Below the pieces are notes generated by a model. It was not told the origin of the DNA. It ran no database searches and was given only the letters and a program-made list of their open reading frames with translations. A stretch of DNA of 64,000 bases. Source: Sphingomonadales bacterium. Lineage in GTDB: Bacteria > Pseudomonadota > Alphaproteobacteria > Sphingomonadales > Sphingomonadaceae. A program made the translations under genes and the position numbers. The stretch is taken from assembly GCA_025362295.1 (NCBI GenBank), contig JANYGX010000010.1:90388-154387 (forward strand), read 5' to 3'. The first letter of the stretch is position 1, and every line of letters starts with the position of its first letter. Of the stretch, positions 17,886-26,792 are shown piece by piece.

Positions 17886-19265
17886 TCAATGATCAACCGA
17901 TACCAGCTCAAGCCCCACGGCGTGCAGATGACCACGCAAGGCAACAAGCAACCGTTCTAGACCCTCGGCGGATCGGGATTCAGCGCGTGCCACCAGCACG
18001 GCACCGGTGTTTGAGGCCCGGATCAGCCACCAACCATCCACTGTTTTGACCCGCGCCCCGTCAATATCGCTGACATCGGCGCCTTCGGCTTTCACCTGCG
18101 CGACAATCGCTGCGACGTTTGCAAATTTGGTGTCCTCTGCGCAGGCGATGCGCAGTTCCGGCGTGCTGAACGAGGGTGGAATTTTATCGGCAAATTCGGC
18201 AAGCGTTTGATGGGTCCGCTGAAGGGCTGCAAGCAAACGAAGCCCGGCATAAATCCCGTCGTCATAACCATAATATTGATCAGCAAAGAAAATATGGCCG
18301 CTCATCTCGCCTGCCAGAGGTGATCCGGTTTCCTTCATCTTGGCCTTGACCAGCGAATGGCCGGTTTTCCACATAAGGGCCTTGCCGCCGCATTTTTCGA
18401 TATGATCGAACAGGTTTTGCGAACATTTCACATCGCCAACAATTGTTGCCCCCGGATAATCCCTCAGCACATCGTCGGCATAAAGCATCATCAGGTTATC
18501 CGCGCGCACAATCCGGCCTTGCGCATCAATTGCCCCCACGCGGTCTGCATCGCCATCAAAAGCGATGCCGAGATCGCAGTGTTTGGCTTGCACCAGCGCT
18601 TGCAGCTGCACCATGTTGGCGTCAACCGTCGGGTCAGGATGATGGGCCGGAAAATGGCCATCAACACTCGCGTTGATGACATGATGGGTGCCTGGCAGGG
18701 TTTTCAGTACCTCTGTCAAAATTTCCCCACCAGAGCCGTTGCCCGGATCCCAGGCCACAGTCATGCAGCCAACATCAAGGCCCTGCATCAGGCGGGCCAC
18801 ATAGGCTGCGCTAATGTTATGGACAGCACATGAACCCGCACCACTCACCCAATCACCGGCTGTTGCCATGGTGCCGAAATCCTGAATAGCCGCGCCATAT
18901 ATCGACCCATCGTGCCAGGCCATTTTGAAACCGTTATCAGCGGGTGGGTTGTGCGAGCCAGTGACCATGATACCGGCATCGGTTTTTAAATGCTGGATAG
19001 CAAAATACAGCATGGGCGTTGGTCCCATGCCAACATCAAGCGCTTCAAGCCCGCTGTCGATAATGCCGCGCACCACCGCTGCCGACATTGTTGGTGATGA
19101 CAAGCGCCCGTCGCGCCCAACAGCAATGCGCGTGCCCCCGCGACGCTTGGTGGCCGTGGCGAGTGAACGCGCCAGCGCATACGCATCGGCTTCAAACAAG
19201 GTTTTTTCTGTTGTACCGCGCACATCATATTCGCGCAGCAGTGAGGTGTGAAACACATGGCTCAT
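17886..19265 (-). CDS. manB: phosphomannomutase/phosphoglucomutase
   Basis: The enzyme interconverts mannose 6-phosphate and mannose 1-phosphate (and often the glucose pair), feeding GDP-mannose and UDP-glucose for surface polysaccharides. All four domains of the alpha-D-phosphohexomutase superfamily are present in 459 residues. The phosphoserine loop is TGSHNP with S104, the metal-binding loop is DGDADR (D237, D239, D241), the sugar-binding loop is GEMSGH, and the phosphate-binding RASNTG loop is near the end. It starts two bases after the kup stop and overlaps or abuts the tolC-type gene, so potassium uptake, sugar precursor supply and type I export look like one transcript. Confidence 0.93.
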   Translation of the reverse strand: MSHVFHTSLLREYDVRGTTEKTLFEADAYALARSLATATKRRGGTRIAVGRDGRLSSPTMSAAVVRGIIDSGLEALDVGMGPTPMLYFAIQHLKTDAGIMVTGSHNPPADNGFKMAWHDGSIYGAAIQDFGTMATAGDWVSGAGSCAVHNISAAYVARLMQGLDVGCMTVAWDPGNGSGGEILTEVLKTLPGTHHVINASVDGHFPAHHPDPTVDANMVQLQALVQAKHCDLGIAFDGDADRVGAIDAQGRIVRADNLMMLYADDVLRDYPGATIVGDVKCSQNLFDHIEKCGGKALMWKTGHSLVKAKMKETGSPLAGEMSGHIFFADQYYGYDDGIYAGLRLLAALQRTHQTLAEFADKIPPSFSTPELRIACAEDTKFANVAAIVAQVKAEGADVSDIDGARVKTVDGWWLIRASNTGAVLVARAESRSAEGLERLLVALRGHLHAVGLELVSVDH

Positions 19266-19267
19266 AC

Positions 19268-21217
19268 TTAAATCTCCACCTGACTGCCCAGTTCAACCAC
19301 ACGGTTGGTTGGCAGACGAAAAAATTCCATCGCACTTACGGCACCCTTGTTCATCCAGGTGAAGAGATGCTCGCGCCACACCGCCATGCCAGGGTGATCA
19401 CTGGCAAGAATTGTCTGGCGGCTGAGAAAGAAGCTCGTGTCCATCATTTTGAAAGGCAAGCCCTTGGCAGCGGCTTGCGCCAGTGCCTTGGGCAAATCGG
19501 GCTGATCCATGAAGCCATAATGCACCATGACACGATAAAAACCGTTGGTGAGATCGGTAATCTCGATGCGCTTAGCGTCACTCACGGCTGGCACATCCTC
19601 AACGGTCACGGTCAGGAAAATCGTTCGTTCATGCAGCACCATATTGTGCTTGAGATTGTGGAGCAAAGCCGACGGCACGCCGACCAGCGCGTTGGTCAGG
19701 AACACCGCTGTGCGCGGCACACGGGTGGCGCTGGCACACGCTGATTTGATAAACAGCTCCAGTGGCATGGCGCCTTCGTTGAGCCGCGCCTGCACCAGCG
19801 ACCGGCCACGCTTCCAGGTGGTGAGCAGGGTAAAAATCATGAGCCCAATCATCAACGGAAACCAACCACCAGCAACAATTTTTGTGGCGGACGAGGCAAA
19901 CAGCCCAAGGTCCATGGTGAATATAATGGCGAACAGCGGCACCGCATAAAGCTTGTTCCACTTCCACACGCGGAACACCATCAGCGCCAACATCACCGTG
20001 GTAATCAGCATGGTGCCGGTTACGGCCAAGCCATAGGCGGCCCCCAAATTATCAGAACTCTGAAAGCCGAGCACCAGAATAACAACGCAAACCAACAGCG
20101 ACCAGTTCACAGCTGGCAGATAAATTTGCCCAAGCTCGGTGGCTGACGTATGCAAGATACTCATGCGCGGCAGGTAGCCAAGCTGAATGGCTTGCTGTGT
20201 TACAGAATAAGCCCCCGAAATCACCGCTTGGCTTGCAATCACAGCCGCCATAGTCGCAAGGATCAGCAGTGGCAGCAGTAACGCTGGCGGGGCCATGTGA
20301 TAGAACACATCGGCTATGGCACCAGGCTCGCGGAGCACCAGGGCACTCTGGCCAAGATAATTCAGAATGAGGGCTGGAAACACCACACCGGTCCAGGCGA
20401 TCTTGATTGGGTTTCGGCCAAAGTGGCCCATGTCAGCGTAGAGCGCTTCCGCACCCGTAACGGCTAGCACCACAGAACCTAGCGTGAAAAATGCCCGCAG
20501 CGGATCACCGATAACAAATTGCGCGGCATACAGTGGCGACAGCGCCCAAAGCACCTGCGGTTGCTTCATAATTTGTATGACCCCGAGTGTGGCAATGGTG
20601 ATGAAATAAACCAGCGTGATCGGGCCGAACAACGCGCCAACGCTTGCGGTGCCCTTGCGCTGGATAAGAAACAGAAAAATGACGACGATCAATGTGAACG
20701 GCACCACGAGGGGTCCAAAATGCGGGTTAAGCAAGCGCAAGCCTTCAACAGCCCCCAGCACAGATATGGCTGGCGTGATCATCGCATCGCCATAAAACAG
20801 CGCTGTCGCCATAACACCAAGAAGTGTGAGTGGCACCACCCATTGCTTGCCCGTGCCGCCCGGCAGGGTGCGGGTGAGCAGCGAAAGCAAGGCAAAACTG
20901 CCGCCTTCGCCTTTATTATCAGCCTTGAGGGTGATCATGACATATTTGATGGTGACCACCAGCATCAGTGACCACAACATCATTGATAACACGCCGAGAA
21001 TATGGAATTTGTCCACCGGCAATTTGTGTGCGCCAGTGAAAGCCTCGCGGAAAGCATAAAGCGGGCTGGTACCAATATCGCCGTAGACAACGCCAATGGC
21101 CCCGACAGTCAGTTTTACTAGGCTTTTTTTGGCGTGCCCCGCCCCACTGGGGATGGCTGAGCTTGAGGCAGACGGGTTTGGATTGGAAGTGTCTGCCGCA
21201 GCAGTGCTTGATGTCAT
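19268..21217 (-). CDS. kup: potassium uptake protein Kup
   Basis: Kup is a low-affinity K+/H+ symporter of the inner membrane. The 649-residue protein has a Ser/Pro/Ala-rich cytosolic N-terminus, the family signature GAIGVVYGDIGTSPLYAFRE, about 12 transmembrane helices (residues 35-460), the conserved KADNKGEGGSFALLSLL loop, and a C-terminal cytosolic domain of about 190 residues. Length is normal for the family. A 21-bp inverted repeat lies about 50 bases upstream of its start. It heads the minus-strand run that continues into manB and the type I secretion genes. Confidence 0.95.
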   Translation of the reverse strand: MTSSTAAADTSNPNPSASSSAIPSGAGHAKKSLVKLTVGAIGVVYGDIGTSPLYAFREAFTGAHKLPVDKFHILGVLSMMLWSLMLVVTIKYVMITLKADNKGEGGSFALLSLLTRTLPGGTGKQWVVPLTLLGVMATALFYGDAMITPAISVLGAVEGLRLLNPHFGPLVVPFTLIVVIFLFLIQRKGTASVGALFGPITLVYFITIATLGVIQIMKQPQVLWALSPLYAAQFVIGDPLRAFFTLGSVVLAVTGAEALYADMGHFGRNPIKIAWTGVVFPALILNYLGQSALVLREPGAIADVFYHMAPPALLLPLLILATMAAVIASQAVISGAYSVTQQAIQLGYLPRMSILHTSATELGQIYLPAVNWSLLVCVVILVLGFQSSDNLGAAYGLAVTGTMLITTVMLALMVFRVWKWNKLYAVPLFAIIFTMDLGLFASSATKIVAGGWFPLMIGLMIFTLLTTWKRGRSLVQARLNEGAMPLELFIKSACASATRVPRTAVFLTNALVGVPSALLHNLKHNMVLHERTIFLTVTVEDVPAVSDAKRIEITDLTNGFYRVMVHYGFMDQPDLPKALAQAAAKGLPFKMMDTSFFLSRQTILASDHPGMAVWREHLFTWMNKGAVSAMEFFRLPTNRVVELGSQVEI

Positions 21218-21265
21218 AAATGCACCTTATACCATATTCGCTATGTATCGAAGACGTAGAAGCAT

Positions 21266-21286
21266 TTATGCTGCGATGCAGCATAA
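21266..21286. promoter_or_regulatory. 21-bp perfect inverted repeat upstream of kup
   Basis: TTATGCTGC, then GAT, then GCAGCATAA gives 9-bp perfect arms with a 3-base centre, 49 bases before the kup start. The CTGC-N3-GCAG core is the type of site reported for the PHB regulator PhaR in Paracoccus. Whether PhaR acts here is only a guess; an operator for some dimeric regulator is likely. Confidence 0.45.
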
Positions 21287-21338
21287 GTCAATGCCGACAG
21301 CCATTTTTTATATGATCATGCCTTATTATCACGTTGGA

Positions 21339-21376
21339 TGCACAAATCAAAGGCTAGTGCACAAATCAAAGGCCAG
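21339..21376. repeat. tandem 19-bp direct repeat
   Basis: TGCACAAATCAAAGGCTAG (21339-21357) is followed at once by the same unit with one change (21358-21376). The second unit runs into the terminator-like hairpin at 21369-21398. Confidence 0.7.
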
Positions 21377-21398
21377 TCCGGTTCCCCGAACTGGCCTT
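21369..21398 (-). terminator. hairpin terminator behind the His-rich protein gene
   Basis: The arms AAGGCCAGTCCGG and CCGAACTGGCCTT pair at 12 of 13 positions around a 4-base loop. On the minus strand the stem is followed by TTTGATTTGT, a loose T-rich tract. It lies about 50 bases beyond the stop codon at 21447. Confidence 0.6.
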
Positions 21399-21446
21399 GA
21401 AATGTATGAAATCTGACCAGAACAAACTCTGATCAAAAAGCTTTCA

Positions 21447-21725
21447 TTACTTGGCTGCTGGTGCAGCGTCAGCAGCAGGTGCAGCTTCTGGAGCAGCAGC
21501 GTCAGCTTTTTTCATCATTTTTTTCATGCCATGATGATGGTGATGCATTTTGCGAGCATGATGATGATGCTTTTTCATCATTGGCTTGGCAGCAGCATCA
21601 GCAACGACTGGTGCAGCCGCTTCAGCAGCTGGAGCGGCCGCTGGTGCAGCAGCATCAGCAGCAAGAGCAACGCCTGAAACGAGCAGGCTGGAAACGATGG
21701 CGGTTGCCAAAGAGCGTACAAACAT
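21447..21725 (-). CDS. small secreted His- and Ala-rich protein
   Basis: This 92-residue protein has a clear signal peptide (cleavage near VALAA, residue 22). The mature part is low complexity: Ala/Pro-rich stretches flank a basic block with HHHH and HHHHH runs separated by Lys, Met and Arg. Clustered His and Met suggest binding of Zn, Ni or Cu in the periplasm or outside the cell, but this is inferred from composition only. The start is the ATG at 21725 because GGAGGA lies seven bases upstream, the best ribosome site in this area, which implies strong expression. A hairpin terminator follows, so it is probably a single-gene unit. I recognise no named family. Confidence 0.8.
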   Translation of the reverse strand: MFVRSLATAIVSSLLVSGVALAADAAAPAAAPAAEAAAPVVADAAAKPMMKKHHHHARKMHHHHHGMKKMMKKADAAAPEAAPAADAAPAAK

Positions 21726-21920
21726 GGATGATCTCCTCCGTAAAAGTCTTATAAGGTGTGGCCATCGTGGCGCACACACAAATTGGACGGTATATAGTGA
21801 TTTTGCGTCCGTCAATGGGTATGGTTAACCTTGCGCAAGAAAATTCATCAATTGTGACATTTAAATAAAATCAAAGAAATGGTCAAATTTGTTTATTATA
21901 TTGCGTCATGAAGAAGCAAT
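21726..21920. other. intergenic region between the His-rich protein gene and purD
   Basis: These 195 bases contain the leader of the His-rich protein gene, with GGAGGA at its 3' end. A TTGACG on the minus strand (21810-21815) sits 15 bases from TATACC, which could be its promoter. The purD-proximal part is A+T-rich and shows no hairpin terminator. I see no further gene. Confidence 0.35.
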
Positions 21921-23222
21921 TCACGCGCCCCTGTTGCGCTGATTGCCGGCCACGTCTGGCTTGTTGCCACCAATTGCACGCCAACCGATGTCGCGGCGGC
22001 AGAACCCTTCGGGCCACTCAATTTTATCAATCGCTGCATAAACCTTCTGGCGCGCCGCCGCAACCGTTGCCGCCCGTGCTGTGACATTGAGCACCCGGCC
22101 ACCATTGGCGAGCAACCGCGCGCCATCGCGTGTCGTGCCGGCGTGAAACACCACGATGTCTGGGTCAGTGGCAAGCGCTTCGAGCCCCCTGATTTCGCTG
22201 CCACGCAGCGGCGGACCAGGATAACCACGCGCAGCCATCACAACGGTCAGTGCCACATCCTGCGACCATTGCACCTCATGCTGATCGAGCGTGCCGGTGG
22301 CTGCAGCCAGCAGCAGCGGCAACAGATCGCTTGTCATGCGCAGCATTAACACTTGCGTTTCAGGATCGCCAAAACGGCAGTTATATTCGATCAGCTGCGG
22401 GCCGTCAGCGGTGATCATCAAACCGGCAAACAGCACACCAATAAACGGTATGCGTTCAGCCGCCATGGCGCGCACGGTTGGCAGAATAATCTCATCCATC
22501 GTGCGCTCGATCAACGCAGGTGTTATCACCGGCGCTGGCGAATAGGCCCCCATGCCGCCCGTGTTGGGGCCCGTGTCGCCATCCCCCACCCGCTTGTGAT
22601 CTTGTGCGGCGGCAAGCGGCAACACATGGGTGCCATCACACAGCACAAAAAAGCTCGCCTCCTCGCCGACCATACAGGCCTCGACCACCAGGGCGGCACC
22701 GGACGTGCTCATAATGCTGTCGATGGCAACATGAGCCTCGGCAACACTGCTTGCCACCACCACGCCCTTGCCTGCCGCAAGGCCATCCGCCTTGATCACA
22801 ATCGGCGCACCCTGGGCCGTTACATAAGCCTTTGCTGCCGTTGCATCGCTGAAACGCTGATAAGCGGCTGTGGGAATATGGTATTTTGCACAGAGGTCTT
22901 TGGTAAAGCCCTTGGAGCCTTCCAGTTGGGCCGCCTGTGCTGACGGGCCAAAGCAGACAATGCCGGCGGCCCTGAGATGATCAGCGAGCCCGTCAATCAG
23001 CGGTTGTTCGGGCCCAATCACCACCAGACCAATCGTGTGTTGCCGACAAAAGTCAATCACGGTTGGCGCATCGATGAACGCAAGATCAACACAGATGGCA
23101 AGGGCAGCCATACCCGGATTGCCCGGCGCACAATGGAGCGTGCCAAGCTGCGGCGACTGCTTAAGCTTCCAGGCCAGCGCGTGTTCGCGGCCGCCGCTGC
23201 CAATGATGAGACAATTGATCAT
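21921..23222 (-). CDS. purD: phosphoribosylamine-glycine ligase
   Basis: PurD (GAR synthetase) joins glycine to 5-phosphoribosylamine using ATP, the second step of purine synthesis. The protein has 433 residues. It shows the N-terminal [13 protein letters not shown] motif, the ATP-grasp core with [11 protein letters not shown] and [14 protein letters not shown], and the GARS signature [11 protein letters not shown] moved the start to the ATG at 23222, since AGAGG lies five bases upstream and this gives the usual MINCLIIG beginning; a longer frame to 23258 exists. It is divergent from xseA, a common arrangement in alphaproteobacteria. Confidence 0.96.
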   Translation of the reverse strand: MINCLIIGSGGREHALAWKLKQSPQLGTLHCAPGNPGMAALAICVDLAFIDAPTVIDFCRQHTIGLVVIGPEQPLIDGLADHLRAAGIVCFGPSAQAAQLEGSKGFTKDLCAKYHIPTAAYQRFSDATAAKAYVTAQGAPIVIKADGLAAGKGVVVASSVAEAHVAIDSIMSTSGAALVVEACMVGEEASFFVLCDGTHVLPLAAAQDHKRVGDGDTGPNTGGMGAYSPAPVITPALIERTMDEIILPTVRAMAAERIPFIGVLFAGLMITADGPQLIEYNCRFGDPETQVLMLRMTSDLLPLLLAAATGTLDQHEVQWSQDVALTVVMAARGYPGPPLRGSEIRGLEALATDPDIVVFHAGTTRDGARLLANGGRVLNVTARAATVAAARQKVYAAIDKIEWPEGFCRRDIGWRAIGGNKPDVAGNQRNRGA

Positions 23223-23301
23223 GCTGCCTCTTTTGCCCAACCGGCGGCGGCGGCACAAGTCCAGAGTTGTGCCGTGTGCCCGCCCTGGCTAGTATCGTGT
23301 C

Positions 23302-24699
23302 ATGGCCGAACCCACAACCAACCTGCCAGCGCTTTCCGTCTCGGAGCTTGCCGGCGCCCTGAAGCGCACGGTCGAGGACCGATTTGGCCACGTGCGGGTG
23401 CGCGGCGAGATTTCCGGCCTTGCACGGCCAGCGTCCGGCCATGTCTATCTGGCCCTGAAAGATAACAGCGCTGTACTCGATGCAGTGATGTGGAAAGGCG
23501 TTGCGGCCCTGCTTGGCTTTCGCCCCGAGAACGGCCTAGAGGTGATAGCGACCGGTAAGCTCACCACATACCCGGGCCGCTCCAAATACCAGATCGTGAT
23601 TGAGCGGTTGGAACCCGCAGGCATTGGCGCGCTAATGGCGCTGATTGATACGCGCCGCCTTGCGCTGACTGCAGAGGGCTTGTTTGCCGACACCCGCAAG
23701 CGCGCCATTCCCTACATCCCCGAAGTCATTGGGGTTGTCACCTCACCGACCGGTGCCGTCATCCGCGATATCCTGCACCGGCTGGCCGAGCGCTTTCCGC
23801 GCCGTGTGCTGATCTGGCCGGTGCTGGTCCAAGGCGAAGGCGCGGCAGCACAGATTGCGGCTGCCATTCACGGCTTCAACGCTTTGCCGGTTGGCGGCGA
23901 CATACCCCGGCCCGACGTGCTGATTGTCGCACGCGGTGGCGGCTCTATTGAAGACCTCTGGGCCTTTAATGAGGAGATTGTGGTGCGCGCGGCAGCCAGC
24001 AGCGCCATCCCACTGATCTCGGCCGTCGGCCACGAAACCGACACCACCCTGATCGACTATGCCGCTGACAGGCGCGCACCAACACCGACAGCCGCAGCCG
24101 AAATGGCGGTGCCCGTGCAGCGGGAGCTTATAGACACACTGATGACGCTGGACCTGCGCCTGAAACGCGCCGTGCAGCGTGGCTTTAATGGCCATCAGGA
24201 TCAGGTGCGGGCCCTTGCCAGAGCCATGCCACACCCGCGCCACCTGCTGGGGTTGGCACAGCAGCGCTTTGATGAGCAGGCGTTGCGCTTGCCTCGGGCG
24301 CTGACCACAGGGGCCATGCGCTGGCAGGCAAAACTTGAACGCACCGTTGCAAAGTTGCGCCTTGGCGATATCGAGCGTCTGCAGTGGCAGGGCCGAACCG
24401 TGCTGGTGCGTGCGGCCAAAGCGCTCGACCAGGCCAGCCGTGCACAGCTTGTTAAATCGCGGACACCGCTCGTCACCGCCGTGCGCCTGCTGGAAACCTT
24501 GAGCTATACAGCGACACTGGCACGCGGTTACGCGGTGGTGCGCCAAGCAGACGGGCGGGTCGTTGCAACAGCAAATTCTGCCAGACGCAGCAGCCCGTTG
24601 ACGATTGAGTTCCATGACGGCACAATTGAGCTGATGAAAAACCATTCCAAATCAATCGATCCAAAACCATCACCGGCAACACAGGAGCGTTTGTTCTGA
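23302..24699 (+). CDS. xseA: exodeoxyribonuclease VII large subunit
   Basis: XseA is the catalytic subunit of exonuclease VII, which degrades single-stranded DNA from both ends. The 465-residue protein has the N-terminal OB fold (about 10-105, with VRVRGEISGLARPASGHVYL), the catalytic domain with PTGAVIRDIL and VARGGGSIEDLWAFN, and SAVGHETDTTLIDYAADRRAPTPTAAAE. A long helical region and a C-terminal tail follow. The small subunit gene xseB is not adjacent. The last base of its stop codon is the first base of the DUF2093 gene. Confidence 0.96.
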   Translation: MAEPTTNLPALSVSELAGALKRTVEDRFGHVRVRGEISGLARPASGHVYLALKDNSAVLDAVMWKGVAALLGFRPENGLEVIATGKLTTYPGRSKYQIVIERLEPAGIGALMALIDTRRLALTAEGLFADTRKRAIPYIPEVIGVVTSPTGAVIRDILHRLAERFPRRVLIWPVLVQGEGAAAQIAAAIHGFNALPVGGDIPRPDVLIVARGGGSIEDLWAFNEEIVVRAAASSAIPLISAVGHETDTTLIDYAADRRAPTPTAAAEMAVPVQRELIDTLMTLDLRLKRAVQRGFNGHQDQVRALARAMPHPRHLLGLAQQRFDEQALRLPRALTTGAMRWQAKLERTVAKLRLGDIERLQWQGRTVLVRAAKALDQASRAQLVKSRTPLVTAVRLLETLSYTATLARGYAVVRQADGRVVATANSARRSSPLTIEFHDGTIELMKNHSKSIDPKPSPATQERLF

Positions 24700-24929
24700 T
24701 GCTGACGCGCACACCCATTGAAGGCCACCCCATCGAGGGTCGCGAAGCCCGACTGCGGTTTTTGCAAGGCACATTCCAGCTCCTCAGCCCCGGCGATTAT
24801 GTGGTGTGCGCAACCACCGGCGTGCGCATAGCACTCGCTGATCTTAAATACTGGGATGTTGATACTCAGCAGGCTTACGCCGATGCGGCGGCAGCAGACT
24901 TGGCGTATGCACAGCGGCAGGGAATGTGA
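24699..24929 (+). CDS. DUF2093 family protein
   Basis: This small 76-residue protein of unknown function is conserved in alphaproteobacteria, often beside xseA. The conserved core runs from the RFLQGTFQLLSPGDYVVCA segment through TGVRIALADLKYWDVDTQQAYADA. The CATTG stretch is the best conserved point. It overlaps the xseA stop by one base and the next gene by four (ATGTGA), so the three are translationally coupled. Confidence 0.87.
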   Translation: MLTRTPIEGHPIEGREARLRFLQGTFQLLSPGDYVVCATTGVRIALADLKYWDVDTQQAYADAAAADLAYAQRQGM

Positions 24930-25768
24930 CCAAAGCAAGAGTGTTTTTCGCGTTATACCAACCAAGGCTGGTGTTCAGCTTTTTGTATGCACTTTTTTTC
25001 GCGTCCACTGCCCTTGCCCAGATCACGCTCACCAATGCCGCCACACAAGGTGGCCTTGTCTTTGGTCATGCCGATATCACAAAAGTGACTGGCCTCAGCC
25101 TTGATGACACACCGGTTTCACTCACCGCCGATGGTGATTTTGTGCTCGGTTTTGGCCGCGAAGCACCAGCCAGCGAAACGCTTGCCATCACACTGAGGGA
25201 CGGCAGCACAACCCGCCAGAGCATCGCTATCAAACAGCGCCGCTACAGGACCGAACGAGTGAACGGCCTGCCGCCAAAGACGGTCGAGCTTTCACCTGAT
25301 GATGAAGCGCGCCGCAAGGGCGAGGTGGCACAGATTGTTGAGGCCCGTCACATTGATTCAAACCAGACCGGCTGGCAGCAAACGTTCAGCTGGCCCGCTG
25401 TTGGCCCGATTGGCGGCACCTACGGCAGCATCCGCATCCGCAATGGCGTACCGGGCTCACCTCACGGCGGTGTTGATATCAAAAAACCGACTGGCACGCC
25501 TGTCAAAGCCCCGGCAAGCGGCATCGTGCGACTGTCTGGTCCAGACTATCTGCTGGAAGGTGGCCTTATCATTATCGATCATGGCCATGGTTTGTTTTCA
25601 GATTTCATGCATCTGTCGCGGCTCGATGTCAATGTCGGCGATCATGTCACCCAAGGTCAAACCATTGGTGCTGTCGGGGCAACCGGCCGCGCCACCGGGC
25701 CGCATCTGCATTGGGGGATGAAGTGGCACGAGGCGCGCATCGACCCGCAGCTGGTGGTGAAAAAATAA
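24926..25768 (+). CDS. M23-family metallopeptidase (secreted)
   Basis: This predicted periplasmic LytM-type peptidase has 280 residues. It has a signal peptide with cleavage near TALAQ (about residue 31), a beta-rich N-terminal domain, and the M23 fold at about 165-280. The zinc ligands are the His and Asp of SPHGGVDI and the His of the final GPHLHWGM. The HGHGLFSDFMHL segment supplies the other conserved His. It probably cleaves peptidoglycan cross-links or activates amidases. The start is the GTG at 24926 overlapping the preceding stop; no better start precedes the signal peptide. It is the third gene of the xseA unit. Confidence 0.9.
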   Translation: MTKARVFFALYQPRLVFSFLYALFFASTALAQITLTNAATQGGLVFGHADITKVTGLSLDDTPVSLTADGDFVLGFGREAPASETLAITLRDGSTTRQSIAIKQRRYRTERVNGLPPKTVELSPDDEARRKGEVAQIVEARHIDSNQTGWQQTFSWPAVGPIGGTYGSIRIRNGVPGSPHGGVDIKKPTGTPVKAPASGIVRLSGPDYLLEGGLIIIDHGHGLFSDFMHLSRLDVNVGDHVTQGQTIGAVGATGRATGPHLHWGMKWHEARIDPQLVVKK

Positions 25769-25789
25769 CGATCCGATTAAACGGCCAGA

Positions 25790-26365
25790 TCAAGCCGCTT
25801 GGCACGCTTTAAAGCTGGCCAGCTCACTCTCGAGTTGTTTGCGGCGTGTTGTTTCCGTCTCAAGCACAGCACGCATATCTTCGATCTCAAGCTTGCGTTC
25901 GGTGATGCGTTTATCAAGGGCCATGTTGGCAAGTCGCAGATCACTTTCCGCGCTCATGCGGGACAGTTGCGCGTTAACGCGCGCCAACAGGATGGGAAAG
26001 CTGATTGGCTTGGTGATATAATCGTTGGCTCCAGCTGCAAGCGCTGCAACAGCAACGTCTTCCGACACTAGCGCTGTCACCATGATCACCGGCAGTTCCA
26101 TCAGGCTGCGCTGGCCACGCAGGATTTTCAGCACGTCAAGCCCGTTCATATCCGGCATCATGTGGTCGAGCAGCACCAGGTCCGGCATATCGGTTTCGAC
26201 CACCATCAAGGCGGCACGGCCACCGTCCGCCTCGCTGATCTGGAAGCCAAGCTTGCTCAAGCGGCGCACCAGCACTTCGCGGTTATCAACATTGTCGTCT
26301 ACAACCAGAATACGAAAGTCGGTTTGGCGAGCGGCATTAGAAGGCACGGGGAGTAACACAGACAC
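25790..26365 (-). CDS. response regulator with C-terminal coiled coil
   Basis: The receiver domain covers about residues 18-135. It has the ILVVDDN acidic pocket, the phosphoacceptor Asp in LVLLDHMMPDMNG, the Thr of MVTALVS, and the Lys of ITKPIS. A helical, Glu/Arg-rich tail of about 55 residues follows, without a known output domain. The GTG at 26365 preceded by GAAGG is a sensible start 7 bases behind the previous stop. A longer frame to 26467 would run about 95 bases into the upstream gene. It is the last of four signalling genes on the minus strand. Confidence 0.8.
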   Translation of the reverse strand: MSVLLPVPSNAARQTDFRILVVDDNVDNREVLVRRLSKLGFQISEADGGRAALMVVETDMPDLVLLDHMMPDMNGLDVLKILRGQRSLMELPVIMVTALVSEDVAVAALAAGANDYITKPISFPILLARVNAQLSRMSAESDLRLANMALDKRITERKLEIEDMRAVLETETTRRKQLESELASFKACQAA

Positions 26366-26372
26366 AATACCT

Positions 26373-26747
26373 TCAGGCAGCGTTTGAAATTGGTTGATAG
26401 GTTTCGATCTGGTCCATAAGCGCCGGAAAATCGATGGGCTTGCTGGCAAAACCGTTGCAACCAGCATCCATGCAGGCCTGACGATCAGACGACATGGCGT
26501 GTGCTGTCAGCGCAATAATCGGCACGCTGGCGGTTTCCGGATCAGCCTTTAAAATCACGGTCGCTTCCAGTCCGGACATATTGGGCATGGAAATATCCAT
26601 GAGCACCAGATCGGGCTTGAGCGCTCTGGTTTGCGCAACCGCAATCACGCCGTCTTCAGCAACCGCAATACGGTGACCGCGCTTCAGCAGCCGTCGCGAC
26701 AACATATCTCGGTTATCCGCATTATCTTCAGCAAGCAATATAAACAT
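26373..26747 (-). CDS. single-domain response regulator (CheY/DivK-like)
   Basis: This 124-residue protein is only a receiver domain. The acidic residues sit in LLAEDNADNRD, the phosphoacceptor Asp in LVLMDISMPNMSG, Thr in IIALTAHAM and Lys in FASKPIDFP. It resembles the DivK type of stand-alone receiver, which relays phosphate or binds kinases rather than DNA. It lies 45 bases downstream of the hybrid kinase gene, making that kinase a likely partner. Confidence 0.88.
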   Translation of the reverse strand: MFILLAEDNADNRDMLSRRLLKRGHRIAVAEDGVIAVAQTRALKPDLVLMDISMPNMSGLEATVILKADPETASVPIIALTAHAMSSDRQACMDAGCNGFASKPIDFPALMDQIETYQPISNAA

Positions 26748-26792
26748 CAGACCCTCTCAATCATGTTTCAAATTATACACACGCAACCATAC

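Noticed and set aside
21339-21376. CRISPR-like repeat
   Set aside because: There are only two adjacent 19-bp units with no spacer and no cas genes.
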